Shown one piece after another: positions 46,503-54,914 of a stretch of 64,000 nucleotides of DNA. The notes under the pieces were generated by a model. It worked only from the letters and a program-made list of their open reading frames with translations, had not been told where the DNA came from and searched no databases. Source of the DNA: Chryseosolibacter sp964438975. Its GTDB lineage: Bacteria > Bacteroidota > Bacteroidia > Cytophagales > Cyclobacteriaceae. The first letter of the stretch is position 1; each line of letters starts with the position of its first letter. The stretch spans positions 8,115-72,114 of the forward strand of contig CAYTMU010000017.1 of the NCBI GenBank assembly GCA_964438975.1, in the 5' to 3' direction. The translations under genes and the position numbers were made by a program.

Positions 46503-46595
46503 TCAGACTGAAAGCCAGGAGTAGATCGTGAGGATAATAAAGACCGTTATGACAAATACTGCTGTGATGTCCTTACCTCTATAGTACGTTTTCAT
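46503..46595 (-). CDS. 30-residue single-span membrane peptide
   Basis: An ATG at 46595 opens a 30-codon frame ending in TGA at 46503-46505. The peptide has a basic start (MKTYYRGKD) and one hydrophobic span (ITAVFVITVFIILTIYSWL). It stands alone between the M28 and PAS-kinase genes. Evidence is composition and a plausible start only; no family is known. Confidence 0.45.
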   Translation of the reverse strand: MKTYYRGKDITAVFVITVFIILTIYSWLSV

Positions 46596-46649
46596 GGATT
46601 TTGGATTTTCTTGGTTACGTCATTAGTTTTTGGGTTTGGGTTTGACGAA

Positions 46650-48203
46650 TTATCGGGTGGTTTTAGTCTCAGTTTTTTTTGGATTGGTCGGAGTTGCCTT
46701 CTCGATGTGCACAGGCAGGCGGGGAATGACAGCCGTGAATACGGAGCCCTTACCGGGTCTGCTTTTCACGCTGATAGTACCCTGAAGCAAGTCGACCGCT
46801 TTCTTCGTGATTGAAAGACCCAGGCCCGCTCCCGCAATCGAACCCGCGGCTTCGCCACGGACAAATGGTTCGAATATTTTTACCAGTTCGTCCTGCGGAA
46901 TTCCCATCCCCTCGTCCCTAACCTCGATGGTGACTGTGTCACCCTCATCGAGTACCTGAAGCGATACCTTTTCCCTTCCAGGCGAGAACCGGATCGCATT
47001 GGTCAGCAGATTGACGACAATACTTTTCAGGAGCTTCCCGTCAGTGACAAGAACTCCGAGATTGCTTGTTGAAACACAAATATGGTGGGAGTGCTTGCTC
47101 ACACGCGTGACCTCCCCAACAGCCTCTTTGACGAAGTCGTCAAGGGCGATCTCGGCATGTTCGAGCTTCCGTCCCAACTCTGACTTGCTATAGTTCAGGA
47201 CATCTTCCAGGAAGTTGCTGACATAATTGACATGCTTCTCGATCACCTCAACCTTCTCGTTCAGTTTCTTCTTACCGATAGTACCGGCATTTTGCTTGAT
47301 GAAGCTCGTCGCTACATCTATAGATGAAAGCGGGCTGCGGAATTCATGTGATGCAATTGATGCTAGTCGGCTTTTCAGTTCTATCGCCTCTTTCTCCTTC
47401 TTCAACACCTGCTGCAACTCCACCGTCTGATTCTCGACCTGTTTCTCAAGGGCCCTCCTTCGGGCGGCCATTTCAGTGATATCCTGACCAACCAAAGTAG
47501 CACCGATAACGTGCCCGTTCGCATTTACACGAGGGGTGGCGCTGAGCATTACAATAACTTCGCCTCCCGACTTGGTCTTCATCGGGAACTCGCAAGTTCC
47601 CATGACTTCATTTTTCAGGATGCGGTCCATCAGACGCAGAAAGGTAACCGTATCCTGTTCGTTGAGCAGGATATCGCAAACCCGACCAGATAATACTTCT
47701 GCTTTTGAGAAGCCCGTCAGATCGGCACAGAAAGTATTCCAGTCAACGATGTAGCCCCGGCTATCTACGCTGAAGATCACCGCATAAGCCTGCTCCAGCA
47801 GATTATCAAAATCGGCAGTAGCCTTGCGGATGCGTCTTTCAGACAGCTTGCGGTTAGTAACGTCCTGTGTAATGACATTGACGTATTTCAGTTCCTTACG
47901 GGATCCGAGAACCGGAACGAAACTTACCTCCAGGAACACATTAGCGCCTAAGGATGTAGTCGTCTCAACGAAGTTCTTGATGGGTTTCTTATGGCGCCGG
48001 AGCCCCAAAAGAATATCGCTGACCACTTCTCTTCGCTCCTCGATGACCAAGCCCGCGAAATCAGCTCCAATCTCCAGTGGCTTCTCCGAAATTGATTTCT
48101 GGATCCTCACTGCCTCCTTATTGAACAACACGACCTGACCACAGGAATCAAGAATAATCAGCGAATCGGTCAGGTTATCAAGCAAATCTTTCAGCACATC
48201 CAT
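46650..48203 (-). CDS. Cytosolic PAS-domain sensor histidine kinase
   Basis: A 517-residue kinase with no membrane span. Two PAS domains lie at about residues 1-130 (LLDNLTDSLIILDSCGQVV) and 140-255 (GYIVDWNTFCADLTGFS), then a coiled-coil, a HisKA domain with IASHEFRSPLSSID, and an HATPase with LLTNAIRFSPG, DEGMGIP and GAGLGLSITKKAV. The C-terminal tail is rich in Thr, Lys and Pro. It is the most promoter-distal of the signalling genes; 347 bases separate it from the TIR gene upstream. Confidence 0.93.
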   Translation of the reverse strand: MDVLKDLLDNLTDSLIILDSCGQVVLFNKEAVRIQKSISEKPLEIGADFAGLVIEERREVVSDILLGLRRHKKPIKNFVETTTSLGANVFLEVSFVPVLGSRKELKYVNVITQDVTNRKLSERRIRKATADFDNLLEQAYAVIFSVDSRGYIVDWNTFCADLTGFSKAEVLSGRVCDILLNEQDTVTFLRLMDRILKNEVMGTCEFPMKTKSGGEVIVMLSATPRVNANGHVIGATLVGQDITEMAARRRALEKQVENQTVELQQVLKKEKEAIELKSRLASIASHEFRSPLSSIDVATSFIKQNAGTIGKKKLNEKVEVIEKHVNYVSNFLEDVLNYSKSELGRKLEHAEIALDDFVKEAVGEVTRVSKHSHHICVSTSNLGVLVTDGKLLKSIVVNLLTNAIRFSPGREKVSLQVLDEGDTVTIEVRDEGMGIPQDELVKIFEPFVRGEAAGSIAGAGLGLSITKKAVDLLQGTISVKSRPGKGSVFTAVIPRLPVHIEKATPTNPKKTETKTTR

Positions 48204-48440
48204 TTTTCAGTTCCAGTTTACACCTTCAATTTGGCAGACGCCTTAGCAGAAAAAGAAAATAGAGAGGGTCTTGGGATCGAAAGGGACTTCTTTGTGTCTT
48301 CTGCGGTCTCAATTTCATTTTCTTCTTCTGCAGGGCGTCGGCCCAGTCCACCGAAGTCGCCATGTTACTGATCTACCTTACATAAGCCCCATGCTCAGTC
48401 GATCCATGGCAACTCCGGTTTCGGGTTTTGAAAGGGTAAG

Positions 48441-48462
48441 GGCATCGCTGATGCCTTTTTTT
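48441..48462 (+). terminator. Orphan plus-strand intrinsic terminator
   Basis: GGCATC at 48441-48446 pairs with GATGCC at 48450-48455 across a three-base loop and is followed by seven T bases. On the plus strand there is no gene ending here, so it may end an unannotated RNA. Confidence 0.6.
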
Positions 48463-48493
48463 GCCAAGTAAGGGCGAATCGGTCGCTTCCACG

Positions 48494-48549
48494 CATTTTC
48501 TTTCCGAATGGCACCAAATAGTTTCCCAATGGGCCGAATTTCTTTCCGA
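48494..48549 (-). repeat. Repeat copy A, directly after the TIR stop codon
   Basis: On the minus strand the TGA of the TIR gene is followed by T and then TCGGAAAGAAATTCGGCCCA and on to the CATTCGGAAAGAA at 48510-48498. The first 30 bases match copy B at 49535-49564 with two one-base gaps, about 25 of 31 positions. Confidence 0.6.
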
Positions 48550-48550
48550 A

Positions 48551-49483
48551 TCACTCCGTGTGCTGACACCAGGACGAAAACTGACTTGCTACGTCACGTG
48601 TATTCGAAACCAGCGCGATCTCGCCGTCAGGCGAATCCGTTGCCGTAACTCTTGAATCCACCGCCTTGGACTCCTGTTTTATCTCACGATGGGGCATTTC
48701 AACCTGAAAAACCACGGCCATGGTCACCTTTCCGGCCTTCCGAGTGCCTGCAAGAGCCCCGTGGGTGTCGGGATTGACTACCTCCAACATACCCGATGGA
48801 TCACGCGCTAGCTGGGGATAGACTGCTTCGTCGGTTTGGTCACATGAACAGGCACTTAGCTGGCCAACAATCCCCTGCATCGTCTGAAACAGGTCGGTAT
48901 TGGCCATCGTGTTATTCGCGGGTGTAGCAGCTGTCAAATGATGATTTTCGTTTGCACGGAGCACACCGTTCAGAAGGAATGCTGCATTGATCAAAAGTGA
49001 AAGCACTAGCGCAACCGACCAGATTCGCGAGTACCACGATGACTTGGCTTTCTGAATCTTAGGCCTGCGCATCTCACGGACCAGCCGTTCGACGATGTGG
49101 TCAATTCCCTGCTCGGCATTCACGGCAAACCGGTCAGCCATCAGCAGGTCCCGTTGCTTCAGTTCATCGGGGGTGATGTTGTATAGGACGGGGAGTATCA
49201 CCTTGTGCTCCTCAATTTCCTTGGCTAACAGGGTGTAAAATTCCCGGATAGTCCAGTTCTTGGCGAGATACGTCGGACTCAAGATTACGATCCCATACCG
49301 CGATCGGTGCAAGCCGTTTTCAATAGTCTTTTCTATACTGTCGCCGACTCCCAGTTCTTTACCGGAATACCAGATCCGCAGGCCTGCCTGTTCCAATCTG
49401 GCGCATAGCTCATTTGCAATCGGAATTTTATCCTCAACAGCGTGAGAGATAAATGCATCATAATCATACTTGTGTTGCCGCAT
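48551..49483 (-). CDS. Membrane-anchored TIR-domain protein
   Basis: A 310-residue protein from the ATG at 49483. Residues 1-140 are a TIR domain: YDAFISHAVEDK near residue 8, the BB-loop-like WYSGKELGVGDSIEKTI at 39-55, and NWTIREFYTLL at 77-86, where E81 occupies the catalytic-glutamate position of TIR NADases. A basic stretch (RRPKIQKAKSSWYSR) then leads into one membrane span (WSVALVLSLLINAAFLLNG, ~154-173), so the TIR domain is cytosolic and the last ~135 residues periplasmic. That C-terminal part contains C212 and C214 (ACSC) and C306 and matches no family I recognise. Neighbours are a LytTR regulator and sensor kinases, all on the minus strand. Confidence 0.85.
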   Translation of the reverse strand: MRQHKYDYDAFISHAVEDKIPIANELCARLEQAGLRIWYSGKELGVGDSIEKTIENGLHRSRYGIVILSPTYLAKNWTIREFYTLLAKEIEEHKVILPVLYNITPDELKQRDLLMADRFAVNAEQGIDHIVERLVREMRRPKIQKAKSSWYSRIWSVALVLSLLINAAFLLNGVLRANENHHLTAATPANNTMANTDLFQTMQGIVGQLSACSCDQTDEAVYPQLARDPSGMLEVVNPDTHGALAGTRKAGKVTMAVVFQVEMPHREIKQESKAVDSRVTATDSPDGEIALVSNTRDVASQFSSWCQHTE

Positions 49484-49534
49484 TGTGTGTGTGTTTGGTG
49501 AAAAAAAGACAATGCGCAACGCTCCGGCAAAAGA

Positions 49535-49564
49535 ATTTTCCGAATGGCCGTATATTCTTTCCGA
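49535..49564 (-). repeat. Repeat copy B, directly after the LytTR stop codon
   Basis: The minus-strand TAG of the regulator gene is followed at once by TCGGAAAGAATATACGGCCA and then TTCGGAAAAT. It aligns to copy A at 48520-48549. Copy B lies 52-81 bases upstream of the TIR start codon. Confidence 0.6.
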
Positions 49565-50281
49565 CTACTTCAAAAACGTCAGTCGAGTCATCAGTTCATC
49601 GCGCATACTCTTGCTCATTTCCAGGGAATACTGGCGAATGCGGACCATATTTCCTTCAATAGCCGTCACCTTGTTGACGTTTACAACATAGGAGCGGTGG
49701 ATCCGGATAAAGTCGTTGTGTTGGATCTGCTGAAAAATATGGCTCATACTGAGTGTCTGGAGATAGGTCTTCTTTTCCGTCACAATACTGCAATAGGCGC
49801 GGTCAGCATGAAGATAGAGAATATCGCTGAGCAGGATTTTCTCGAAGGTATTCTCGTGCTTAACGAAAATATGGTCTGGTTGGCCTGAAGCGGCCGTAAA
49901 TGGCTGAGTACTGAAATTGCTGAACGCGAGATCGATCGCTCTGACAAGATCTGCCTCATTAAATGGCTTGGTCAGGTAATTTGCTGGCCGCGTCTGCTTC
50001 GCCCGATTAAGCGTATCTCGGTCGGAGAGGTCACTGAGATAGATGATAGGGATTGAATAATCGCGCTGAATAATATACCCGGTTGAAATGCCGTCCATCG
50101 CCCCCGCCAGGCGGATGTCGAGCAACACCAGGTCCGGCTTGTTGGAAGCGAGGAATTCAAGTGCATCTTCGCCGCGATCACAGATCTTGAGGACATCGAA
50201 ATGATGTCTGCCGAGTTTCGCGGAAATATCCTCCGCGATCAGGGCAGAATCTTCAACAACTAGTACTTTGATATTATCCAT
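49565..50281 (-). CDS. LytTR-family response regulator
   Basis: A 238-residue regulator. The receiver domain has acidic residues E10 and D11, the phospho-acceptor D55 (LVLLDIRLAG) and K105 (YLTKPF). The C-terminal LytTR DNA-binding domain begins near residue 135 (DHIFVKHENTFEKILLSDI) and contains HADRAYCSIVTEKKTYL and IRIHRSYVVNVNKV. LytTR proteins bind pairs of short direct repeats. It starts three bases after the kinase stop, so the two form a cognate pair. Confidence 0.94.
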   Translation of the reverse strand: MDNIKVLVVEDSALIAEDISAKLGRHHFDVLKICDRGEDALEFLASNKPDLVLLDIRLAGAMDGISTGYIIQRDYSIPIIYLSDLSDRDTLNRAKQTRPANYLTKPFNEADLVRAIDLAFSNFSTQPFTAASGQPDHIFVKHENTFEKILLSDILYLHADRAYCSIVTEKKTYLQTLSMSHIFQQIQHNDFIRIHRSYVVNVNKVTAIEGNMVRIRQYSLEMSKSMRDELMTRLTFLK

Positions 50282-50283
50282 CG

Positions 50284-52170
50284 TCAGATCGGGATATGCA
50301 GGTCATAAGTCGTTCCGTTGTCGGTCGTGACTCTCAGGTTGCCTTTCAGTTCCTTGATCAATGTCGAAACGATCTTCATACCGAATGTCTTGCGCTGTGT
50401 CTCATCACTGACCGGGATTCCCTTGCCGTTGTCGCTGATCGAAATGTTGAGTTCGCGTGAATCTGGATACTCGAGATTGATCGCTAGCCGCGGGTTCGGC
50501 TCATTCTCATACGCGTGTTTGAACGCATTGCTAATCAGTTCGTTGAGTATCAACCCGAGAGGAATTGCCTTGTCCACATCAATATTGATCTCTTCGATCT
50601 CAAGATCAAGCTTGAAATTCTTCTCATGGTATCCGTACGAATATACGAGATACTGGATCAGCTCCGTGATGTATTCCTTGATGTCGACTGTGCGGTTCTG
50701 GTCAACAGTGTAAAGCTTTCGGTGAATCAGTGCCATTGCATTGATGCGACTTTCACTACTTCGAACCGCCTTAATGGCGGTGTCGTCTGTCAATTGCTGG
50801 GATTGAAGACTGAGCAGGCTCGAGAGAATCTGGAGATTGTTCTTCACCCGGTGGTGCAATTCCTTTAGAAGCAATTCGATATGCGCCTTGCTTTTCCGCA
50901 CCGTGCGGAAGTTGATGTAGACCAGGACAACGATGATCAGGACCAGTGTCATCCCGACACCCAACATTTTTATCCACGTCTGCCGACGCTCTAACTCCAC
51001 CGCCTGGAGCAAACCTTCCTTTTCAAGCAGCTTAATGCGATCCTCCTTCTTGAGTGACTCGTACCTGGTTTGCATTTCGGCCAGCGACTGAGCTTTGTCG
51101 CGATTGAGCAGACTGTCCTTGACAACAATGAGCTGCTGGCTGTAAGCCAACGCCCTTGCAACATCGCCGCGCTTCTGGTTCAACTGGATCAATAACTCGA
51201 AAATTTCCTTCATCTGATCAAGTAGTCCCAATGACATCACCATAGACTCCGCGACCTGTAGTTCCGCCTCAGCTCTGAAAAGATCGTTTTTGATCAGGTA
51301 TAGCCTGGCAAGATTGCTACGCGTGCTCAGTTCCCCGACCTCATGCTTTGTCGCAATTCTGATCGCCAGCGCTTGCTTAAGCAACTCCTCCGCACGTTCC
51401 AGGTCTCCTTTTTTGATCATCAGTTCCCCGATGTTATTGAGACAAGTGCCCTCGCCAGACAGATCTCCTAGTTCCCGTTTAAGAACCAGCGATCGTTCAA
51501 AATTAACAAGTGCGCTATCGACTTGATTTAAGGCCATGTACACATTGCCAACATTATTATATGACCAGGATAGACCGGATTTCAATCCCAGGTCTTTGCG
51601 CACCGCGATAGATTTGTAATGAAATTCCAGTGCCGAGGCAGGTTCATTGATATTTGAATACAGGCTCGCAATAATATTGTAACTGCTTGCCAGATTGCCC
51701 GTGGACTCTCCTCGCTCCAGTTGCGTAACCGCTTTGAGAAGAAACTCTAAGGATTTTTCATACAGCCCCTTTTGCTTGTAAAGCGTCCCTAGATTTATCT
51801 CCAAGACGCTGCTCATCGTCGTATCCCCCAAGGATAGGTAGGCCCCGTATGCCTTTTCATAGTAATAAACACTACTATCCCAGGAACCCTGTTGGTGATA
51901 CAACACGCCGAGGTTGTTAAGATTCTCGGCCAGTCGGGTGTCGAGGCCCTCTGCCATATTGAAAGCAATCGCTCGGCGGAGGAACAACCGGGCGCTGTCT
52001 TGCCTATTTCTCTCGAGATAGTAGGTGGACAGGACAGAAAGGTAATAACTGATCGTATCGCGATTGCCGGAATCCTCTGCCGAGCGTAGCGCGGACCTCA
52101 GATCATTCCCCGTTGGCTGAGAAAACGTGGGGATTGAAAGAATCAGAAAGAAGATTAAACGCCAAGCCAC
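50284..52170 (-). CDS. TPR sensor kinase of the HisKA_2 type
   Basis: A kinase of about 628 residues. GTG at 52170 is preferred because a -7-like TACCTTAC (52192-52199, minus strand) would make a TTG at 52188 leaderless; the frame is open at both. It has a signal peptide (LIFFLILSIPTFSQ), periplasmic TPR repeats over residues ~40-370, a membrane span (LGVGMTLVLIIVVLVYIN) and a HisKA_2 domain with LKELHHRVKNNLQILSSLL, whose histidine is the phospho-acceptor, then an HATPase domain (LNELISNAFKHAY; ISDNGKGIPV). It is the partner of the adjacent LytTR regulator. Confidence 0.92.
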   Translation of the reverse strand: MAWRLIFFLILSIPTFSQPTGNDLRSALRSAEDSGNRDTISYYLSVLSTYYLERNRQDSARLFLRRAIAFNMAEGLDTRLAENLNNLGVLYHQQGSWDSSVYYYEKAYGAYLSLGDTTMSSVLEINLGTLYKQKGLYEKSLEFLLKAVTQLERGESTGNLASSYNIIASLYSNINEPASALEFHYKSIAVRKDLGLKSGLSWSYNNVGNVYMALNQVDSALVNFERSLVLKRELGDLSGEGTCLNNIGELMIKKGDLERAEELLKQALAIRIATKHEVGELSTRSNLARLYLIKNDLFRAEAELQVAESMVMSLGLLDQMKEIFELLIQLNQKRGDVARALAYSQQLIVVKDSLLNRDKAQSLAEMQTRYESLKKEDRIKLLEKEGLLQAVELERRQTWIKMLGVGMTLVLIIVVLVYINFRTVRKSKAHIELLLKELHHRVKNNLQILSSLLSLQSQQLTDDTAIKAVRSSESRINAMALIHRKLYTVDQNRTVDIKEYITELIQYLVYSYGYHEKNFKLDLEIEEINIDVDKAIPLGLILNELISNAFKHAYENEPNPRLAINLEYPDSRELNISISDNGKGIPVSDETQRKTFGMKIVSTLIKELKGNLRVTTDNGTTYDLHIPI

Positions 52171-52191
52171 TTTACTTTTTATAAACAAAAA

Positions 52192-52199
52192 GTAAGGTA
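52192..52199 (-). promoter_or_regulatory. Weak promoter element of the TPR kinase
   Basis: GTAAGGTA on the plus strand is TACCTTAC on the minus strand, differing from TAnnTTTG in two positions. Confidence 0.3.
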
Positions 52200-52228
52200 G
52201 GGCAAAATCAGCGCATCAGAAAAACAAA

Positions 52229-52250
52229 AGGCCGGCAAATCTGCCGGCCT
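52229..52250 (-). terminator. Terminator of the small lipoprotein gene
   Basis: AGGCCGGCA at 52229-52237 pairs with TGCCGGCCT at 52242-52250. On the minus strand the stem is followed by a T-rich tract (CTTTTGTTTT), so it terminates the gene at 52269. Confidence 0.75.
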
Positions 52251-52268
52251 GTAAGGTTTTATGCGATA

Positions 52269-52448
52269 TTAACCGATGACGACCGAATCAGGTGCGTTAG
52301 TGCTTCTCGGTTTCGGCTTGATAATGATCGGAGGCGTTTCATCGTCTCCCTCACCTCTCGGGTTGACATCGATTTCGGAACATGCTGATACCACAACGGC
52401 GCAAATTACGGCCATCAGGATGGGCAGTCTTTTCATTGCATTCTTCAT
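52269..52448 (-). CDS. 59-residue lipoprotein
   Basis: The ATG at 52448 (or 52436) starts a signal peptide whose lipobox is VVVSAC, followed by a short proline-, lysine- and acidic-rich tail (SEIDVNPRGEGDDETPP; PKPRSTNAPDSV). It ends at a strong terminator. It diverges from the gene at 52691. The peptide is too short for a domain; no function is known. Confidence 0.6.
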   Translation of the reverse strand: MKNAMKRLPILMAVICAVVVSACSEIDVNPRGEGDDETPPIIIKPKPRSTNAPDSVVIG

Positions 52449-52690
52449 TTTGCTAGTGTTTAAAGTGGGTAAAATAATTTTCTTGTCACACGTGTCGTTC
52501 TGTCGCCTCTCCGCCCCCAGCCACATGGGCCGGGGCGAGAAAGGGACTTTAAACACAATGCGGTCTTTTTGAAAGACTTCACAAAGATGGCCCCGCGACG
52601 GGGCAGTGGCGGCCTCGTTGTATTCCCTTATATGGTCGCTTTTTTTCCTTGTTTTCCCGAATTTTTGCCCAATTGCCATATCTTGACCCC

Positions 52691-53458
52691 ATGAAAATCA
52701 AGGTGCGCCATCTGCAACGGTTGCTCTCCATGCTGTCTGAGAGAACGCGCGAGCCAATCGACCGCGCGGGCTTGCGCAACATGGCGTCGGAGATCGGTGG
52801 CATCGGTGAAGACTACTTGTACAAGAAAATACATTATGAAATACGGGAGATGGATGATGATCAGGAGCTCAGCCTTCGCGATGCCCAACTGAATTCGATC
52901 GCGCGTTTCCTCGGCCATACAAACATCACGGCACTTGTATCATCGCTCGAATTGCCGGTCGATGAACAGCTTCAGAGCCTCGTTGGCAGCTATTACATTT
53001 ACATGCGACAGAATTCGAACAAGGGTCTCATATTCCAGTCTCCCGTCAGGATAGGGGAGTCCGGTTCGCGCTTTACGTTGACGCTGAAAGGACCTTCGTG
53101 GACGTACGAAGGCGACCTCAAAATTCGCCACGGTTGCCTTTTCATACTAATGTCATCGGTCGAGGAAAAATCGTTCTACCACATATACAAGATCGGTACT
53201 CGCCGCAGTCCACTTGTCATCCAGGGTATTTTTTCCGGCGTGTCTACTGCGTTTGATCCGATCGGGGGAAGGGTCGTTTTGCTGAAAGTGGATCAGGCTT
53301 TCGATGATCTGAAAAACCAGGCTTTCCAAATAGAAGAGCTTCAAAGCTCATCTCTGCCCACGCATCGAACCCTCGCCGGATACTTTCGCGAATACACACG
53401 AAACAATCTTGCAATCAACAAAGTCGTCAGCTTTGGGCCCGAAGACCTCGAAGAATGA
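52691..53458 (+). CDS. Cytosolic protein of unknown function with helical N-terminus
   Basis: A 255-residue protein from the ATG at 52691. The first ~100 residues are helical (KIKVRHLQRLLSMLSERT; MASEIGGIGEDYLYKKIHYEI; DAQLNSIARFLGHTNI) and resemble small DNA-binding or effector-associated adaptor domains found in Bacteroidota, but no motif is decisive. Residues ~105-255 are beta-rich (GSYYIYMRQNSNKGLIFQ; RFTLTLKGPSWTYEGDLKI) and may be a ligand-sensing domain. No signal peptide or membrane span. It faces the small lipoprotein and precedes a Tat-exported enzyme. Confidence 0.55.
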   Translation: MKIKVRHLQRLLSMLSERTREPIDRAGLRNMASEIGGIGEDYLYKKIHYEIREMDDDQELSLRDAQLNSIARFLGHTNITALVSSLELPVDEQLQSLVGSYYIYMRQNSNKGLIFQSPVRIGESGSRFTLTLKGPSWTYEGDLKIRHGCLFILMSSVEEKSFYHIYKIGTRRSPLVIQGIFSGVSTAFDPIGGRVVLLKVDQAFDDLKNQAFQIEELQSSSLPTHRTLAGYFREYTRNNLAINKVVSFGPEDLEE

Positions 53459-53524
53459 CAGGGAGCTCGTCCAGTTGCCCATCATTTTATTATTGGTTAT
53501 TATCATCTATCTTATCTCAACATT

Positions 53525-54787
53525 ATGAAACAGGATCGTCGACAATTTTTAAAACAGGTAGGCATTACCAGCGCCATGATTTCGACTGGGGCCACTTCCG
53601 CATTGGGCGAGATCAACGGAGCAACGGTATTTGAGAATATGAACTTCGCACAGGAAAACACCACACTTATTGGATCGTACGGGCCATGGGCCTCATCACT
53701 CATCGACAAAATGCCATCGCTGTCCTTTCGCAATGACAGGTTCAACTCTATCGACAGTTGGAAGAAAGAGGCCCGGCAGCGGCTCCTGCAAAGGCTGGGG
53801 ATGCCCGACACAGGCGCGACGCCCCGGACGACAGTCAACAAGCGTTACGAGTATGACGGCCTCCACATAGAAGAGTTGACATGGCAACTGAGCTACGGAC
53901 CACCGACCGCAGCGGTGCTCTTGAAACCCGCTAATGCGAAGGGAAAATTACCGGGCATCCTCGCCTTTCACGACCACGCCGGCAATAAGTACTTCGGCAC
54001 GCGGAAGATCATTCGCACGGGTGATTCTCATCCGATGATGAAGGAGCATCAGCAACACTACTACGATGGCCGGGCATGGGCGAACGAACTCGCTCGACGA
54101 GGATTCGTCGTACTCGTCTCCGATGCGTTCCCTTTTGCCAGCAGGCGTGTATTGCTACAAGACGTTCCAAATCATCTCCGTGAAGGGCTCACAGATGAAG
54201 ATCCGGAGAATCCCGAAAACATCCGCGCATACAACGCATGGGCTGCACGCCATGAACACATTATGGCAAAATCGCTCTTCAGTGCAGGAACGACGTGGCC
54301 AGGTGTCTTCCTGGCAGAAGATCGCGTCGCGCTGGATGTACTCTCCAGCCGTAGCGATGTCGATGCCGGCAAGATCGGTTGCGCCGGTCTGTCGGGAGGC
54401 GGAATGCGAACCGCCTTCCTGGGTGGACTGGACGACCGCATAAAATGCGCAGTATGCGTGGGGTTCATGACGACCTGGAAAGACTTTGCACTTAACAAAT
54501 CATTTACGCACACCTGGATGACTTATGTGCCCATACTTCCAAACGAACTTGACTTCCCGGAAATATTGGGCATGCGTGCTCCCCTTCCGACCCTCGTATT
54601 AAACGATGCGCAGGACCAACTCTTCACCATGCCAGAGATGGAGCGCGCCAATACTATCCTTCGCTCGGTCTTTGACAAAGCCGGTGCTTCCGACAAGTAT
54701 GCATGTTCATTTTATCCCGGCCGGCATAAGTTCGACGCCCCCATGCAGGAAGAAGCATTTCGCTGGTTTGACAAATGGCTGAAGTAG
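53525..54787 (+). CDS. Tat-exported dienelactone-hydrolase/acetyl-xylan-esterase-like protein
   Basis: A 420-residue hydrolase with a twin-arginine signal (QDRRQFLKQVGITSAMIS). The alpha/beta-hydrolase core begins near residue 140 (ILAFHDHAGNKYFG); S290 in AGLSGGGMRTA is the nucleophile, the acid is likely in LVLNDAQDQLF and the histidine in YPGRHKFDAPM. Tat export implies it folds before crossing the membrane. It is the first of three consecutive Tat substrates on the plus strand. Acetyl or lactone hydrolysis is inferred from the fold. Confidence 0.82.
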   Translation: MKQDRRQFLKQVGITSAMISTGATSALGEINGATVFENMNFAQENTTLIGSYGPWASSLIDKMPSLSFRNDRFNSIDSWKKEARQRLLQRLGMPDTGATPRTTVNKRYEYDGLHIEELTWQLSYGPPTAAVLLKPANAKGKLPGILAFHDHAGNKYFGTRKIIRTGDSHPMMKEHQQHYYDGRAWANELARRGFVVLVSDAFPFASRRVLLQDVPNHLREGLTDEDPENPENIRAYNAWAARHEHIMAKSLFSAGTTWPGVFLAEDRVALDVLSSRSDVDAGKIGCAGLSGGGMRTAFLGGLDDRIKCAVCVGFMTTWKDFALNKSFTHTWMTYVPILPNELDFPEILGMRAPLPTLVLNDAQDQLFTMPEMERANTILRSVFDKAGASDKYACSFYPGRHKFDAPMQEEAFRWFDKWLK

Positions 54788-54914
54788 GTGTGTGCCTTTG
54801 CACCCAATGGTTAATTAGAATGTTAAACGGTAGTAATCGACCAGCGACAAAAATGCGAATTGGTCTCAGTGGTTATTTGGCGCCGATTCCGTAATTTGAG
54901 AGCTTAACAATCGC

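Larger units (their letters stand above)
48204..48550. other. 347-bp intergenic region between the PAS kinase and TIR genes
   Basis: No supported gene. The region holds a plus-strand terminator-like hairpin at 48441-48462, although no plus-strand gene precedes it, and the first copy of a repeat that recurs after the LytTR gene. Confidence 0.6.

Noticed and set aside
48374..48381. TACCTTAC on the plus strand as a promoter for an RNA ending at 48462
   Set aside because: Two mismatches to TAnnTTTG and no -33 element; kept only as a weak possibility.
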